Source: Orbilia blumenaviensis
Taxonomy: Eukaryota > Ascomycota > Orbiliomycetes > Orbiliales > Orbiliaceae
Reading direction: 5' to 3'
NCBI GenBank assembly: GCA_036872755.1
Contig: JAVHNS010000003.1
Span: 1,364,001-1,428,000 of the forward strand
DNA: 64,000 nt
A program made the position numbers and the translations under genes. The notes below the pieces were generated by a model. It was not told the origin of the DNA and searched no databases. It saw only the letters and a list, made by a program, of their open reading frames with translations. Positions 1 through 11,339 of the stretch are shown piece by piece (the first letter of the stretch is position 1; every line of letters begins with the position of its first letter).

Positions 1-672
1 CAAGCCGCAGATCTAGGAATCATCGACGCAGGACGTACCCGCCGTCCCAAGGGCATCACAGAAATAACATCCATACCTTCCTGTGAAAAATGGCGAGGCC
101 AGGTCCTAAAGGAGATATCTCGGAAAGTCACAAAGATCCAAGACCCTAGTTTATCGAACTACCAAATCCGCGATTTGAACGATGAAATCAATAAATTGAT
201 GCGGGAGAAGCATATGTGGGAGGTGCAGTTGAAGAACTTGGGCGGGCCGAATTATATGCGATTTGCTGGGAAGATGACGGATGAAAATGGGAGAGAGATT
301 CCAGGTCATAAGGGATATAAGTACTTTGGTAGGGCGAGGGAGCTGCCGGGTGTCAAAGAACTGTTCGAGGAGCTGAAGCCGAAAAAGGATACCGATGGTG
401 ACGAAGCAAAAAAGAGGAGCTTGGCGGAGATCCGCAAGAATGTGGATGCCAATTACTATGGGTTTAATAGGGACGAAGAAGATGGGACCCTGCTAGCGTA
501 TGAAAAGAAGAAAGAGGAGGAAAGTTTGGCGGCCATAGGGAAGACTGGCGAGGGAGAGCCACCTGCCGGGTGGGAAGCTGTGCCAGCAGATTTAAGAGTG
601 CCGACGAAGGAGGAAGTCATGGAATTTTTGCTCGAACGGCGGAAGAAGAAGCTACTAGACGGGATTTTATAG
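1..672 (+). CDS. isy1: Pre-mRNA-splicing factor Isy1 (5' part outside window)
   Basis: Open from base 1 in frame 1, giving 223 residues up to a TAG at 670-672; the N-terminus lies upstream of the window. The visible part holds the conserved Isy1 core: WRGQVLKEISRKV, then IQDPSLSNYQIRDLNDEIN and the LGGPNY motif (about residues 37-85 of the visible part). A charged C-terminal half follows, ending in the family-typical ERRKKKLLDGIL-type tail. Isy1 is a component of the Prp19-associated (NineTeen) complex and acts in the spliceosome around the first catalytic step. No intron is seen in this part. The stop faces the stop of Mtg1 across about 190 bp (convergent pair). The family is certain from the motifs; only the start is missing. 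Confidence 0.95.
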   Translation, partial: QAADLGIIDAGRTRRPKGITEITSIPSCEKWRGQVLKEISRKVTKIQDPSLSNYQIRDLNDEINKLMREKHMWEVQLKNLGGPNYMRFAGKMTDENGREIPGHKGYKYFGRARELPGVKELFEELKPKKDTDGDEAKKRSLAEIRKNVDANYYGFNRDEEDGTLLAYEKKKEEESLAAIGKTGEGEPPAGWEAVPADLRVPTKEEVMEFLLERRKKKLLDGIL

Positions 673-861
673 TACTAAAGCTTTGCCCACCATTTTGGCA
701 CGTTATGATCGATGAAATTGATACCCTTTAGCGATATGTACCATATTCCCTAGGAAAGAAGTAGACTATTTACACTGATATATATATACAGATATACCGG
801 TTCGATGAACGCGAGAGATAGCGGCTGCCATTGGCCGTCAGTGGCTGTCAGTGGGAGTTGA

Positions 862-2065
862 TTAATCTAGACTCGAAGCCTTTGAGGCTTTGTGTGCTGC
901 TCTCTCAGCCTTTATCTCCTTCCGCATCTGATTCGCACTCTGGCCTTCACTTGCTTCCTCCTTTACTCTCCTCTCAAAGGCCTCGGGATCCACATCGTCA
1001 AGTATAAATCTTCCAAGATCCCCAGCCCGATATCTTTGGATAAGCCATATCGCAGTTGCCGTTAAGTCCGGTACACCGCCCTTCCCTAGCCTTCCTGTTT
1101 GCACAGCCGTCGTGGCCAACAGCCGGTTGATATCGTTTGTCGGTGGGTGGTACGCCGAATACAAAGTCGGATCCACCAGATTGACTCTATACAACAGATA
1201 ATCACAAAGCGTAACAGGATCTATTAACGTATCCTTTACGCACCCGACCAAAGCTAGTTTTAACATTGTTTCCGTATTTGGGACGTATGGGATGAATACG
1301 CCCGGTGTGTCGAGGAGCAAGATATCAGGATCGGAGCATATACGGACTGTAGTACCAATGCTTCGTGTTACTCCTGGCTGGCCGCCAGTTATTGCAGCTT
1401 TGCCTTTTCCCATTCCTACACGCCGCAGGGCGTTTAGGAGAGATGATTTACCGACATTGGGCATTCCGGCAAGCATCATGCGGGTTCCCAGGACGTTGTC
1501 AGCGGATTTGGCGATTTCTGGGAGAGAGATGTTAGAAAGGTATATATTTGGTTGATTTCATATTTGAGATACCTTTCGCATAATTTATCACTTTCTTGAT
1601 ATCGTTATCTGACTTGCAGTCTGTGAATAATACCTTCTGGGGTTTGTGCCAACGCCTTATTGTCTCCCGGGTCTATATCAAGTTGCAAGATAAACCTAAT
1701 CCTCAATCGAGGATTGCATTTAATATTAGCAATTACGGTCTATACGAGAGCTTTTCAGGATAAAAATGTGCATATATCTAATACATGAAGTTGCTACATA
1801 CCTTCTCATCCAGACTTTCGGCACCCAAATCACGTTTAGTATACACAATCATTCGTTCCCGGCCTATCAGATTTTTCTCGAACATCGGGTTCCGGGAAGA
1901 CAGCGGAACTCTATAATCTCTACACTCGATTATGAGCTCAACGGAGCCCAGAAGCTGACGCATTTTTGTTAATCCTGATTTGTGGTGGCCAAGAAAGTAG
2001 GATTTGACAATTGATTCGATCTGTGGGAACGTGGCCCGCGGGATGAAAGCGACGGGCGAGGCCAT
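862..2065 (-). CDS. mtg1: Mitochondrial ribosome-assembly GTPase Mtg1 (YlqF/RbgA family)
   Basis: Three exons join in frame: 2065-1802, 1672-1573 and 1517-862, giving 339 aa, the usual Mtg1 length. The donors are GTATGT and GTATCT; the acceptors are TAG and CAG. The GTPase is circularly permuted, as in YlqF/RbgA. The G4-like motif TKRD comes first (76-79) and the G5-like region FTDCKSDND (about 104-112) second. The P-loop GMPNVGKSS follows (139-147), then the G2 Thr in GVTRS (about 172) and G3 DTPG (191-194). Mtg1 helps late assembly of the mitochondrial large ribosomal subunit at the inner membrane. The G4 motif has Thr where many GTPases have Asn. The C-terminus is charged. It is convergent with isy1. 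Exon edges were chosen by phase and splice consensus. Confidence 0.93.
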
Positions 2066-3843
2066 CGTGGGGCCTTGGAGCTGTTAAGGCGGACTGGACC
2101 AGATCAGATACGAGATCTTTTGGCTACATGCAGAGTTGCTTCTTTGATCTTTTGGCTAGATCAGTCGCACGCGCGGCGGTCGGATAATGAACGGGCGCGA
2201 GCTTCGGTGTGGATGCAAGTCAGTGTGGTAGTTTTTGCGTTGACTTAAATTTTCAACTATCCGTCTACTAATATTCTATATTGGACTTCAATGGTTTCCC
2301 GAGTCCTTACCTCAGAAGCAATGCGCATGCAGTCGCAACTAATCACTTAAGAGCCGTATAAAAACCTAACCCCTGAAGCGGCCAGTTGCCTATCATCGTT
2401 CAAATCTCTCTCCAATTCAGTGTTCAAAACTGCTAATCGGCGATAGGCCGCTGAACATTGCCAAGAAGCACTGGCATGTTACATCGTACAAAATTTATAC
2501 ACAGCTGCGTAGTGCAGTGCAGTGCAGATGAACGGGAAGAATAATGTGAACAACGGCACCTGGTAGATATCTAGATGCAAGAGACCTCGTTATCAGTTTC
2601 CCCGAAACAAAATCCCGGGTCTGGCACCTCTCATTCATTCGACGATAATTAACGGCGCCGTCGCGTCACGATTACCAAAGACATCTATATGTATATGCAT
2701 TGACAATCCTTGCAGTACAACCTTCCGGACCCTGAACTCGAGAGAAGCACTGTCTAAACTAGGTTTTAAAAATGATGTCACGCTGCCGTCCTTACACCAA
2801 CTACCAGTCTGCCTTGCGACTTGGCCAGGTTTCGATTGGTTGGATTTCGCTTCTGGGCCTGGTCTTGGACTCGCCATGCCGTATGCAGTTCACAACGACG
2901 CTTCTTGACATATCTCGAATATTCGTCCCAAAGAACGAATGCTTTGGCGAAAAACTATTAGCAAATTTTAAAACAATTTTTGAAGTTTCTGTGCTATTTT
3001 TCCCACAGTTTTCGCCATACCACGTTCCCAAACCAAGGTTATCTATTGGCTGATGCAGGTCAACCGTTTTACAATTTTTTCTGGAATGCTTGGATAATTA
3101 TCTCAACTCAAGCTTTTGAATATATCAACACTTCAGAACCAAAGAAATTTCCACTTGCACGGTAATCAATTAAACCACAAAGATCTAATACCGCATATGT
3201 ACTTTACCGCATGCATATATGCCATTCTCCCATTCGTTCCTATCCTCGCTTAAATTTATGATACTGACTAGTGTACGGTCTCTATCCTTGTTAGTCGTCC
3301 ACTGCTCCATCCCACGTACCGTTCTATATCATGTCACTCAAATATAGTGATACATCTCCAAGCGCGGTTGCTGGGGCTTACTTGCGTGGCATTTATTGTA
3401 TATAGACCTTAAATTTTGTCTTGGCTCCTTCCCACGCAGGTTTTGCCCAGCGTTTGGGGGTGGTCCAGCTGCAAGGCAAAATCTGGATTGAGTACTAATA
3501 TCACCGAACCACGGGTTTGGCCCTCTAAGGAACAGGATCACGCCAATATTTTCATTCCACTTGGCATCTTCGGGGAGAACGACCTTGAAATCGAATACTT
3601 ACTTCATATAAATCGGAACGACCTCAAGCGTGGAAGTGGAGTCCTCGTTACATCCTCTTTCCTTCCAGTCTACTATAACATCACCACTTCTCATTTTCTA
3701 TCTACGCGAATATCATTTAGTGTATAATTTTTAATATCTACCTCGCCTAGAAAAAATATTTTCTCATACTTCGGTTACTTATAAGTATCCTTGCAAAGGA
3801 TCCCAAGATCGGTGTTGTGGTGATACCGTAACTATCAATATAA
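2066..3843. other. Intergenic: divergent promoter region of mtg1 and the Bor1-type gene
   Basis: About 1.8 kb between two divergently transcribed genes. Open frames here are short (up to about 100 codons), overlap each other on both strands and match no family I recognise. The stretch just before the transporter start is T-rich. No RNA gene was seen. It probably holds both promoters. Confidence 0.6.
2114..2158. repeat. 13-bp direct repeat gatcttttggcta, two copies
   Basis: The 13-mer occurs at 2114-2126 and again at 2146-2158, 32 bp apart, just upstream of mtg1. It could be a paired protein-binding site in the promoter, but nothing beyond the repetition supports that. Confidence 0.5.
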
Positions 3844-6249
3844 ATGTCCCACAGCACCAATAGGCGAAACCTCACAGTCCCAACAATCGAGGGTGACTCT
3901 TCACGGTCATCCTCCAGGACCGCTATCGATTCAACTCGCGACCTACCCCAATCACACGATCAATATAACTTATCTTCTCAGAAGGAGGATCTTCCCATGC
4001 CAGCTTCACAATGGGGAGACGCTGATGCACCAACATCCACCCCAAGTATGGACGAGGAAATGCAATCACCCTCTCCAATACCACAAAAATTCACAATGTC
4101 GTCTCTCTTCAAACCATCCGGACCTCTGAGACCGTTTAGGCTTATGAAAAAAGAGTTTCGTGCCAGGGCCGCGATTTACCATACCGATTGGCATTTCAAC
4201 CAATTGATTCTTGCCAGCGCTGTGTTTTTGTTTTTTACAAATCTATTACCCGGCATCACATTTGCTAGTGATTTGAATGCATTAACGGGCTCAAATTATG
4301 GAACAATCGAAGTAGTGTTCTCGACGGGATTGTGTGGTGTCATATTTGCATTGTACGTGGCATTATACGTTCTACCAATCCGATGCTTCGTTGGTTTCAT
4401 CTGGCTAACTGTAGATGGTATAGATTCTCAGCTCAACCTCTCACAATATTGGGAGTTACAGGCCCGTTCAGTATTCTAGCAGAGCGGATTTATGAGCTTT
4501 GTATTCACAACTTACATGTGAGTTCCATGGCATTGGTTTCATATTACGTATTCGAGGATAGGTTATCTGATAGAAGGACGAATATAGATCCCATATCTTC
4601 CTTTTATGGCATGGACTTGTATTCATTCAATGTGGATGCTGATTCTCCTCGCGATTTTCAATGCACATGACTATACTATGAAATATGTTACAACTTTCTC
4701 GACTGAAATCTTTGCATTGTTAAATTCCGTCATCTACTTTCATAAAGCGTATGTATATTGTCATTACATATCAGTAGTCTCAAGACTAATTACCATATGT
4801 GTAGGGTGCAGGAGTTGCAACGCAACCACGAGAAGGTTTCCTTTGCATCATTCTTGTATTCCGTGATTGGATGTATTGGGACCTTTCTTGTTGCTGTATT
4901 CCTTGCGAGCGCGAATAATTGGGCGCCACTATTTCATCGGTATATTAGGATGGGAATATCAGAATATGCCGCCGCCATAAGTATTATCATATTCATTGCT
5001 ATGCCTCAGATCGGCGAGCTAAAGCACCTTGATAAACAAACGCTGAACGTCTCGAGTATGTGTCCGGTCCAACTGCAGTTACAGGCATTCACGGGATTTA
5101 TTTAAATACTAATGAGTTTTCTCAGCATCATTCGAGCCAAGCCATCCAGATAGACACGTCTTCTTTGTTGAATTTTGGAAACTCGACATTGCATATATAT
5201 TCGCAGCCATGATACCAGCATTGATTGTCACAACTCTTTATTTCTTTGACGTCGAAGTCTCAACTATCTGTGCTACTTTACCGCGGTACAACATTAAAAA
5301 GCCACGGGCCTACGCTTGGGATGTGATGTTGCTTGGGGTTACTACCGGGTTGTGTGGAATTCTAGGAATCCCTCCAGCGAATGGGTTGCTCCCTCAGGCA
5401 CCGCTCCACTCGGAGAGCTTACTCCATGACGAAGTCGATGAGAAGGGGAAGAAGATTCGAACAGTGCATGAACAACGATGGAGCCATTTGCTGCATGCTC
5501 TGGGCATCATGGCCTTTGTCAGCCCGCCGTTTATGCATGTGCTCGGACTAACCCCCACGAGCGTATTGGCGGGGCTATTCTTGTTTATGGGAGAGCAATC
5601 TCTCTCTGTCAAGTAAGTCAAGCCGCCGGCGGTGGTCACATTTTATTTAAAATAGATGCTTACAATGATATAGTCCGATCCTGCATCGAATATTCGATAT
5701 ATTGACGTAAGTAATGTCATCCCTTGTTGTCTGAAAAACAATATACTAAGCACAATATCAATTAGGCCCCCAAGCGAGCTACCTGATCTTTCGAAAGAAG
5801 GAATCAAGAATTACTGGGGGATCCACATGTACACCGTCGCACAACTAGTGATAACTGGAATTGTCTTTGGTGTCACGTTCACACCGGCTGCGCCATCTTT
5901 CCCTATCATAATTATCCTGTTTGTCCCGATCCACCTCAAGCTTTCGCCTAAGATCTGGTCGAAATACGTCCTTAATAGTAAGTACAATGTACTTTGGTCT
6001 CCTGGGCTCCTACGATTCTAATTATTTGGATTTTATATAGAAGTGGACTCATGGGCATGTCGTGAAGGTGATCTTCGGCTCTATCCGGAACTTGAGATGC
6101 CGGCTATCGAGGGTGATGATATTGATGACGACAGAAATGACGAAGTCAAGGGGACAGCGACACTAGAGGGACAAGTAGGGACAGAGAGCGAGAAGGTTAT
6201 CCAAGAGCCTAAGAAACGTTTATCTGGTGACGAAGACAAGCGAGCTTGA
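3844..6249 (+). CDS. bor1: Bor1-type anion/borate transporter (SLC4-like, HCO3_cotransp family)
   Basis: Eight exons join in phase to 651 aa: 3844-4352, 4424-4517, 4588-4748, 4805-5055, 5126-5612, 5674-5706, 5766-5977 and 6041-6249. The introns are 56 to 71 nt, with donors such as GTACGT, GTGAGT and GTAAGT. One exon is only 33 nt. The Ser-rich N-terminus (about 1-100) is cytosolic by prediction. A multi-span membrane core follows. It carries the SLC4 signature FSAQPLTILGVTGP across the first splice junction (about 171-184). Further on are LPFMAW, RNHEKVSFASF, a long segment with GLCGILGIPPANGLLPQAPLHS, and LLHALGIMAF. The tail after about 585 is acidic and hydrophilic. Fungal Bor1 proteins export borate and transport inorganic anions at the plasma membrane or vacuole; the substrate here is inferred from family only. 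Confidence 0.93.
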
Positions 6250-7097
6250 GAAGTGCGACTTTTTTATTCTTTATTTCTAATTCTCCTTAGAGAGGTGGCG
6301 TATTTAAAGGTAAAAGTTTTGAAGGTTTGGGGTTCTCGCTTTGAATATTAGGAGAATACGATATAGATGCAGTAGGTTCCGTGGGCGTTTTGGTAGATAG
6401 AAAGTTGAAATATTAGTATGTATAGTACTCGTAAAGCTTACAAAGTCTCTCGTATTCCGTACGTCGTATCTGTGTTGCTGTTGCAGTTTCACGAAAAGGC
6501 CCCGGCTGACGGCGCGAGATGGCATCACTATTTCGGCTGGAATGTTCCTGTTCAGATAGCTTTCATGCATCTTTTTCCGCATTTTTTTCCTTTTCTTTCC
6601 ATTCCTAAGTCACCTAGTCCCAACCTTTAAAGCATTAGCTCCCCTTTCTTCGAGCTGGCACTCGAGAATATTAAACAAACTTCACGACTTCGTAGGTAGT
6701 AACCTCACTACGATATACGATCTTTTACCTTTCAGAGCGCAAGCCGCTCTAGCCGGACCAGGGGCGCAGCAAATCCAGCGCAAAACCAGATCCACGCATC
6801 GCGTACGACCAAGGAGATCATTTGATCATTCAAAAAGTTCAGCTCATTCTCGATCCCCCCAAAATCCTAAAAGCCTTTCCTATCCGCAACCTACCTGCTT
6901 GCAGCCAAAGTTTTGAGCTCTCATCTTTTTTTTTTTCCTCTCCCAGACATTTTCATTCAACTTTAAATAACTGCGACTGGTTAGCTTTCCAAACTAAGCA
7001 GCTACTAGACCGTCGACGGGAAAGTAGCCGTTGGGACGACGCATGAACCCCTATCCTTGGCGCTCTACCAACACCCTGGTTTAGACAATTCGTCACG
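6250..7097. other. Intergenic: 3' flank of bor1-like gene and promoter of the Ppn2-like gene
   Basis: No convincing gene. The part nearest the downstream start includes a T-tract near 6928 followed by CT-rich sequence, which is common in fungal promoters and leaders. Short open frames here are not conserved-looking. Confidence 0.6.
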
Positions 7098-8615
7098 ATG
7101 AAGTACGAAAAGATACCTACAGAGGACTATGACGACGACGCTCAAGAGCTATCTGTCGAGCTCGCGACAAACGTCGATTCGGATGAAGAACGTGATATTG
7201 ATATCAACGAAGAAGGCAGCAGTAGCACGAATACCCCTGGGGTTATATTAAGCGATAACAATAAAGTTGGTGATGCTGCTCCAAGGAAAAAGGGAAAATT
7301 CCCGCCACGAAACCACTCTCAGAGTCCCCTGGGTGTTAAGAAAAAACGAAGCAAATGGGTCCGACATTTGCATGTATTTTTGTTCCTCTTGTTTACTGCA
7401 GTCGTAGTATTCACGTTCCTACCTTCTGCAGTGAAGAAAATGATCGTTTGGCGACATAAAAAGGTGTATGGAGGAAGCTGTCATGATAAAGACAACTCAT
7501 CAGGCTCAGAAGATATAAACGCAGAATCAAGATCAGATAAAAAGACAACCAATCTACTGGAGGATCCCTCAATCTCATATAACCCGTCGACACCATATAT
7601 CCAACTTTCAACGCTTCCCTCAGAATACATTCCAACACCAGCAGAACAAAAGCCGCAAAAACATCTGATTTTCATTGGCGATATTCACGGCATGTTCGAC
7701 GAGTTCCAGGAATTGTTGAAGAGGCTTGAAAGCAAGGGGTTCTTGGATCGGGCTCATATTGTACTTACGGGCGATTTCATCTCGAAGGGGCCGGATAGTG
7801 TACCTCTCTTGGATGCCTTAATTGCAATGAATGTTAGTTGTGTAAGAGGGAATCACGAGGACGAATTAATGAGAGTTTATTGGAAGTTGCAAAAGAAGGC
7901 AGCAGGGATTGAGAGCCAGGAAGAGAGCGACATTGAAGTCAAAGAAATCGAAGGAGCTTCCAGTGGCTCCGGAAGTGACCACGAGACCGAAAAGCCACTC
8001 GGAAAGAGGGACGACGACAAGGACAAAGATGACGACGACAAAGACAAAGATGACGATGACAAGGACAAAGAACACGAGCATGCAGAGGGACACAAGAAGC
8101 ACAAGAATAAGGGCAAAAAGAAGCATAAGCACAGGAACAAGCATAGGAAGAAGTACAAGCACTCTGACATCAAACTCGCCAAATCACTGAAGCCTCACCA
8201 CGCCGATTTCATTGATGCTTGCCCTCTCATCCTCAAACTCGAAAACGTCTCCAACATTGGTGATATCGCTGTCGTTCATGCTGGAATGATGCCCGGTGTT
8301 GAACTCGAACATCAGAAGCCCAGTGTGGTGATGAACGTCCGAACCTTTGTAAAGAAGAAACCAACAGCCGGAAGGAAGGGTTTACATTGGAGCAAAATGT
8401 GGAACGAATTTATGACTCGGGGGCCAAACCGTCAGAAGCCACTGACTGTCGTCTACGGGCATGATGCGAGAAGAGGACTGGATATTAAAAAGTACACAAA
8501 GGGGTTGGATACCAATTGCGTAAGAGGCGGCAAGTTGACTGCATTGGTGGTTGAAGGAGGCAAGCATGGAAAGACAAGTATTGTCAACGTAAAGTGTCGA
8601 AAGTACCTTGATTAA
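7098..8615 (+). CDS. Calcineurin-like metallophosphoesterase, Ppn2-type endopolyphosphatase
   Basis: A single uninterrupted frame of 505 aa from ATG 7098. An acidic cytosolic N-terminus (1-80) and a Lys/Arg stretch precede one membrane segment at about 90-112, so this is probably a type II membrane protein. The PPP-type catalytic motifs follow in order: GDIHG (194-198), GDFISKGPDS (225-234), GNHED (251-255), HAG (394-396) and GHD (454-456). These are the metal ligands of the family. Yeast Ppn2 is a zinc-dependent vacuolar endopolyphosphatase with the same plan: a single N-terminal membrane anchor and a lumenal phosphoesterase domain. Between GNHED and HAG sits an unusual insert (about 303-356), first Asp/Lys repeats and then Lys/His-rich. 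The polyphosphate substrate is an inference; other small PPP phosphatases remain possible. Confidence 0.85.
   Translation: MKYEKIPTEDYDDDAQELSVELATNVDSDEERDIDINEEGSSSTNTPGVILSDNNKVGDAAPRKKGKFPPRNHSQSPLGVKKKRSKWVRHLHVFLFLLFTAVVVFTFLPSAVKKMIVWRHKKVYGGSCHDKDNSSGSEDINAESRSDKKTTNLLEDPSISYNPSTPYIQLSTLPSEYIPTPAEQKPQKHLIFIGDIHGMFDEFQELLKRLESKGFLDRAHIVLTGDFISKGPDSVPLLDALIAMNVSCVRGNHEDELMRVYWKLQKKAAGIESQEESDIEVKEIEGASSGSGSDHETEKPLGKRDDDKDKDDDDKDKDDDDKDKEHEHAEGHKKHKNKGKKKHKHRNKHRKKYKHSDIKLAKSLKPHHADFIDACPLILKLENVSNIGDIAVVHAGMMPGVELEHQKPSVVMNVRTFVKKKPTAGRKGLHWSKMWNEFMTRGPNRQKPLTVVYGHDARRGLDIKKYTKGLDTNCVRGGKLTALVVEGGKHGKTSIVNVKCRKYLD
8010..8072 (+). repeat. Three 21-bp coding tandem units (DDDKDKD)
   Basis: Imperfect units at 8010-8030, 8031-8051 and 8052-8072 differ by a few third-position and late changes. 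They encode the Asp/Lys part of the insert in the Ppn2-like enzyme. Unit length is a multiple of three, so copy number can vary without a frameshift. Confidence 0.85.
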
Positions 8616-11339
8616 GGTACCAGCATAGAACTAGAGACAGAGTTGAGTAGATCGGAGTAAGCGATAAACGGCGGCTTAGTCGATTAGAGCGGTGGTGTTG
8701 ATTTGATGGTGGCCATTTCAGCGTTTATTTCTGATGCTTTTACGAGCGTGGAGTTTTCCTAAATATTATCGATGCCATTTGGCATGATACGCGCAAGAGA
8801 TGACGGATATCATAATAATAGGTTAATGAATTTACTGCCCACAAGCCGTCCGCGCTTGAATGGGTTTCGGGTTTCCTGTTCCTTCTTACATCTACCGAGT
8901 TACCATGTGCCTTCGTAATATTATAGATAGCTTTCCGACATGGTTTCTACCCTAGAGTAGCCTATAGAAGCGGGAGTCGATCTACAAGTCTCAAAATATA
9001 CCCATTAGTTGAATTGGGTGCATATGACCGAGGCTAGGAGTTTCAAAAGCATTAGTATAACTACTAACATGCACATAGTGCATCGAACAGAAAGCTAACA
9101 GGTCTTCCACTCTACGTCTATCTGCAGCTAGCCACTTATCTAAATCCAAGATCAAGATATATTATACGTAATTCTAGTGAACCCTATTTGCAATCCTCGA
9201 AGTGGAGAGACCTAGCTGTTTTCCTTTCGCTATTACACCTGGTCCCTAAGGTTCTGCTGTTGCAATTTTGATATTTATGCCCGGTCGAGGTCTGAGCATG
9301 AGACAAAATTTGGTACCCTAGACACAAGAATAAACAATTGGCATAACGGTTCGTTTAAGAAAAACCCCAATCTCCTACATAACAATTTGTAAATAGATCA
9401 CTTATCCTAGCAACGCCCTGAGATCTCCCTGTGCCGGTTCCTAGAGGTGCGAATGTTTAGGTACGAAGCAAATTTCCCGCTTGCAATTGAGACCAATGAT
9501 AGGTATATAAACACATATATAAAATACAATAACCTACATAATTATAAGACATTGATCCCAAGCTACCTAATTGATCCACTATGTATCAGGACCTATCAAC
9601 CATTTTAACTCGTATTATATTTCTAACCTGCCAAGTCCATACTATGGAGTTAAGTTATTAGATGGCTATAACCACTTGGGGCTAACCTAAACTAGGCGCC
9701 CTAAAATGTCTAACAATATATTGTAAATTACAAGAGAGTCTTAGGAAACTAATCGGTGACCTTTAAAACACTCAGCACCCTAACCATTATACCGCAGCAA
9801 ATATTCATAAAACTCGTAAAAAAATATCCTATTTGAGAAGGACAATCATAATACAAATTCACCTAAGCCTGAGCACAACCGCGACTATCAACCCCGGGTG
9901 CCTACATAAAATACCGTAATTCAAGGTTACACAAAACCGTGTGACAAGGAAAACGACAGTCACAACACAAGAAGTAGCAAAATGCAACACTGTAGTTTCG
10001 ATGTTTCAGCTAGGATACCAGATCTCGATTCAGCTCGAAGACTACTTCTTTGCATTCGTCAATTCGTCACATACCAGTCGGCTCATAATTGAGGCGGTGT
10101 GTTATCTATGCCGCTCGTAGGTATGAGACGTGCGGCATTTACCGAAACATCTGGTCTTCCACTTCTAGAACTCCAGATCTTAGGTCACCTTAGGTTACCA
10201 AAGCTTCAAGGATATACGCTTCCCGTTACTACGATCTATTAATCCGATGTCTCCACAGTCTCCCCACATGCACAGAAACCAATATTCATGGAAGGTGCTA
10301 TGATATATGTGGGGGTGTTCCGTTCGGTATAGGAATCATGTTACTTAAGTCTTTGACATTTAGATGTTTAAGGACCTCCCTAAGCATATTTAGGAAACTT
10401 ACGTAGTCACAGTAGCTTAGAGTTTATTGGGAATGAAATATAAAGCACTCAAATACCCATGGTCGCCAAGCATCTAATGGCACGGAATTACATCCGCCAA
10501 GTGCGCTCCATTCGCGCGCGTGTGACTATGGAATGCACACATCCTCCCGAATTCAAACTTCCAGCAAAGGAATGGAAAAGGAATCCTCGAATCGACACCA
10601 ACCGGATCGAAGGACGATCAAAGCCGAAATACCAATCATCGTCAATCCCATCCCGCGCCAAGCGAAGCGGAATAATTTCCCATCTCCCGTAGGACGGTAA
10701 TAACATGGATCTTCATACTACTGACTCTCCATATTCAGGATCGGATGACCCACGTCATGGATATCGACATGTACACGCATGCGGATTCTATATTCGAAGG
10801 GTTGTTCGTTCCCATATCATGCACGTGCGGGCTTTCAAGCCGAACAATGGGTCAGGAATCGGAATATTTATATCGCCTCCGGCATATTTTTTGTGTAATT
10901 TCTACCAGTGAAAGGATAGTTAAACCTTGTTCGTTTACGTGATAATGGCAGGAAGTTATCTTTTCACAAGACTCTGGGCGTCGCCAAAGTTACGATTATG
11001 GAAGGTGATAATGTCTACCACCCCAACCGAGGTTTTCGAATGATCGACGAACACATAATATAGGGAAAACGGGTCAGGCACCCCATATATTTCGCATATA
11101 AAAAAAACTCTGACCCTTGAGAGGCTTTTTTTTTTTTTTTTTTTTTTTTTTTCGTTGGTTTTCGCCGAGATTCTAGTCAACCCTCGAGGGCTGCAATGCA
11201 GCATGTATGTACGAACGGACATGGTCTAACACAGTCAAGGTTTCCCCATATTCGTAACAGGATAATCTATTTGATCTGATATATCAGATGGAAGATAGCA
11301 AAAAATATCGTAGATCAAACATGTTGTATATAAATAAAT
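8616..11339. other. AT-rich gene-free stretch
   Basis: About 2.7 kb with almost no open frame over 60 codons between 8.6 and 10.4 kb. It is visibly rich in TA dinucleotides, especially 9.0-9.9 kb. No transposon ends, RNA genes or recognisable protein remnants were found. Decayed repeat sequence, possibly affected by repeat-induced point mutation, would fit but is not shown. Two overlapping short frames near 10.46-10.94 kb look accidental. Confidence 0.5.
11126..11152. repeat. Homopolymer tract T27
   Basis: Twenty-seven consecutive T on the plus strand, ending just before TCGTTGG. It is one of several unusually long homopolymers confined to the gene-poor part of the window. Confidence 0.95.

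Noticed and set aside
2140..2165. ccttttggctaagatca-like sequence reminiscent of the U2 snRNA 5' end
   Set aside because: The match is limited to about 13 nt and the rest of U2 (branch-binding region) is absent; it is half of a local direct repeat.
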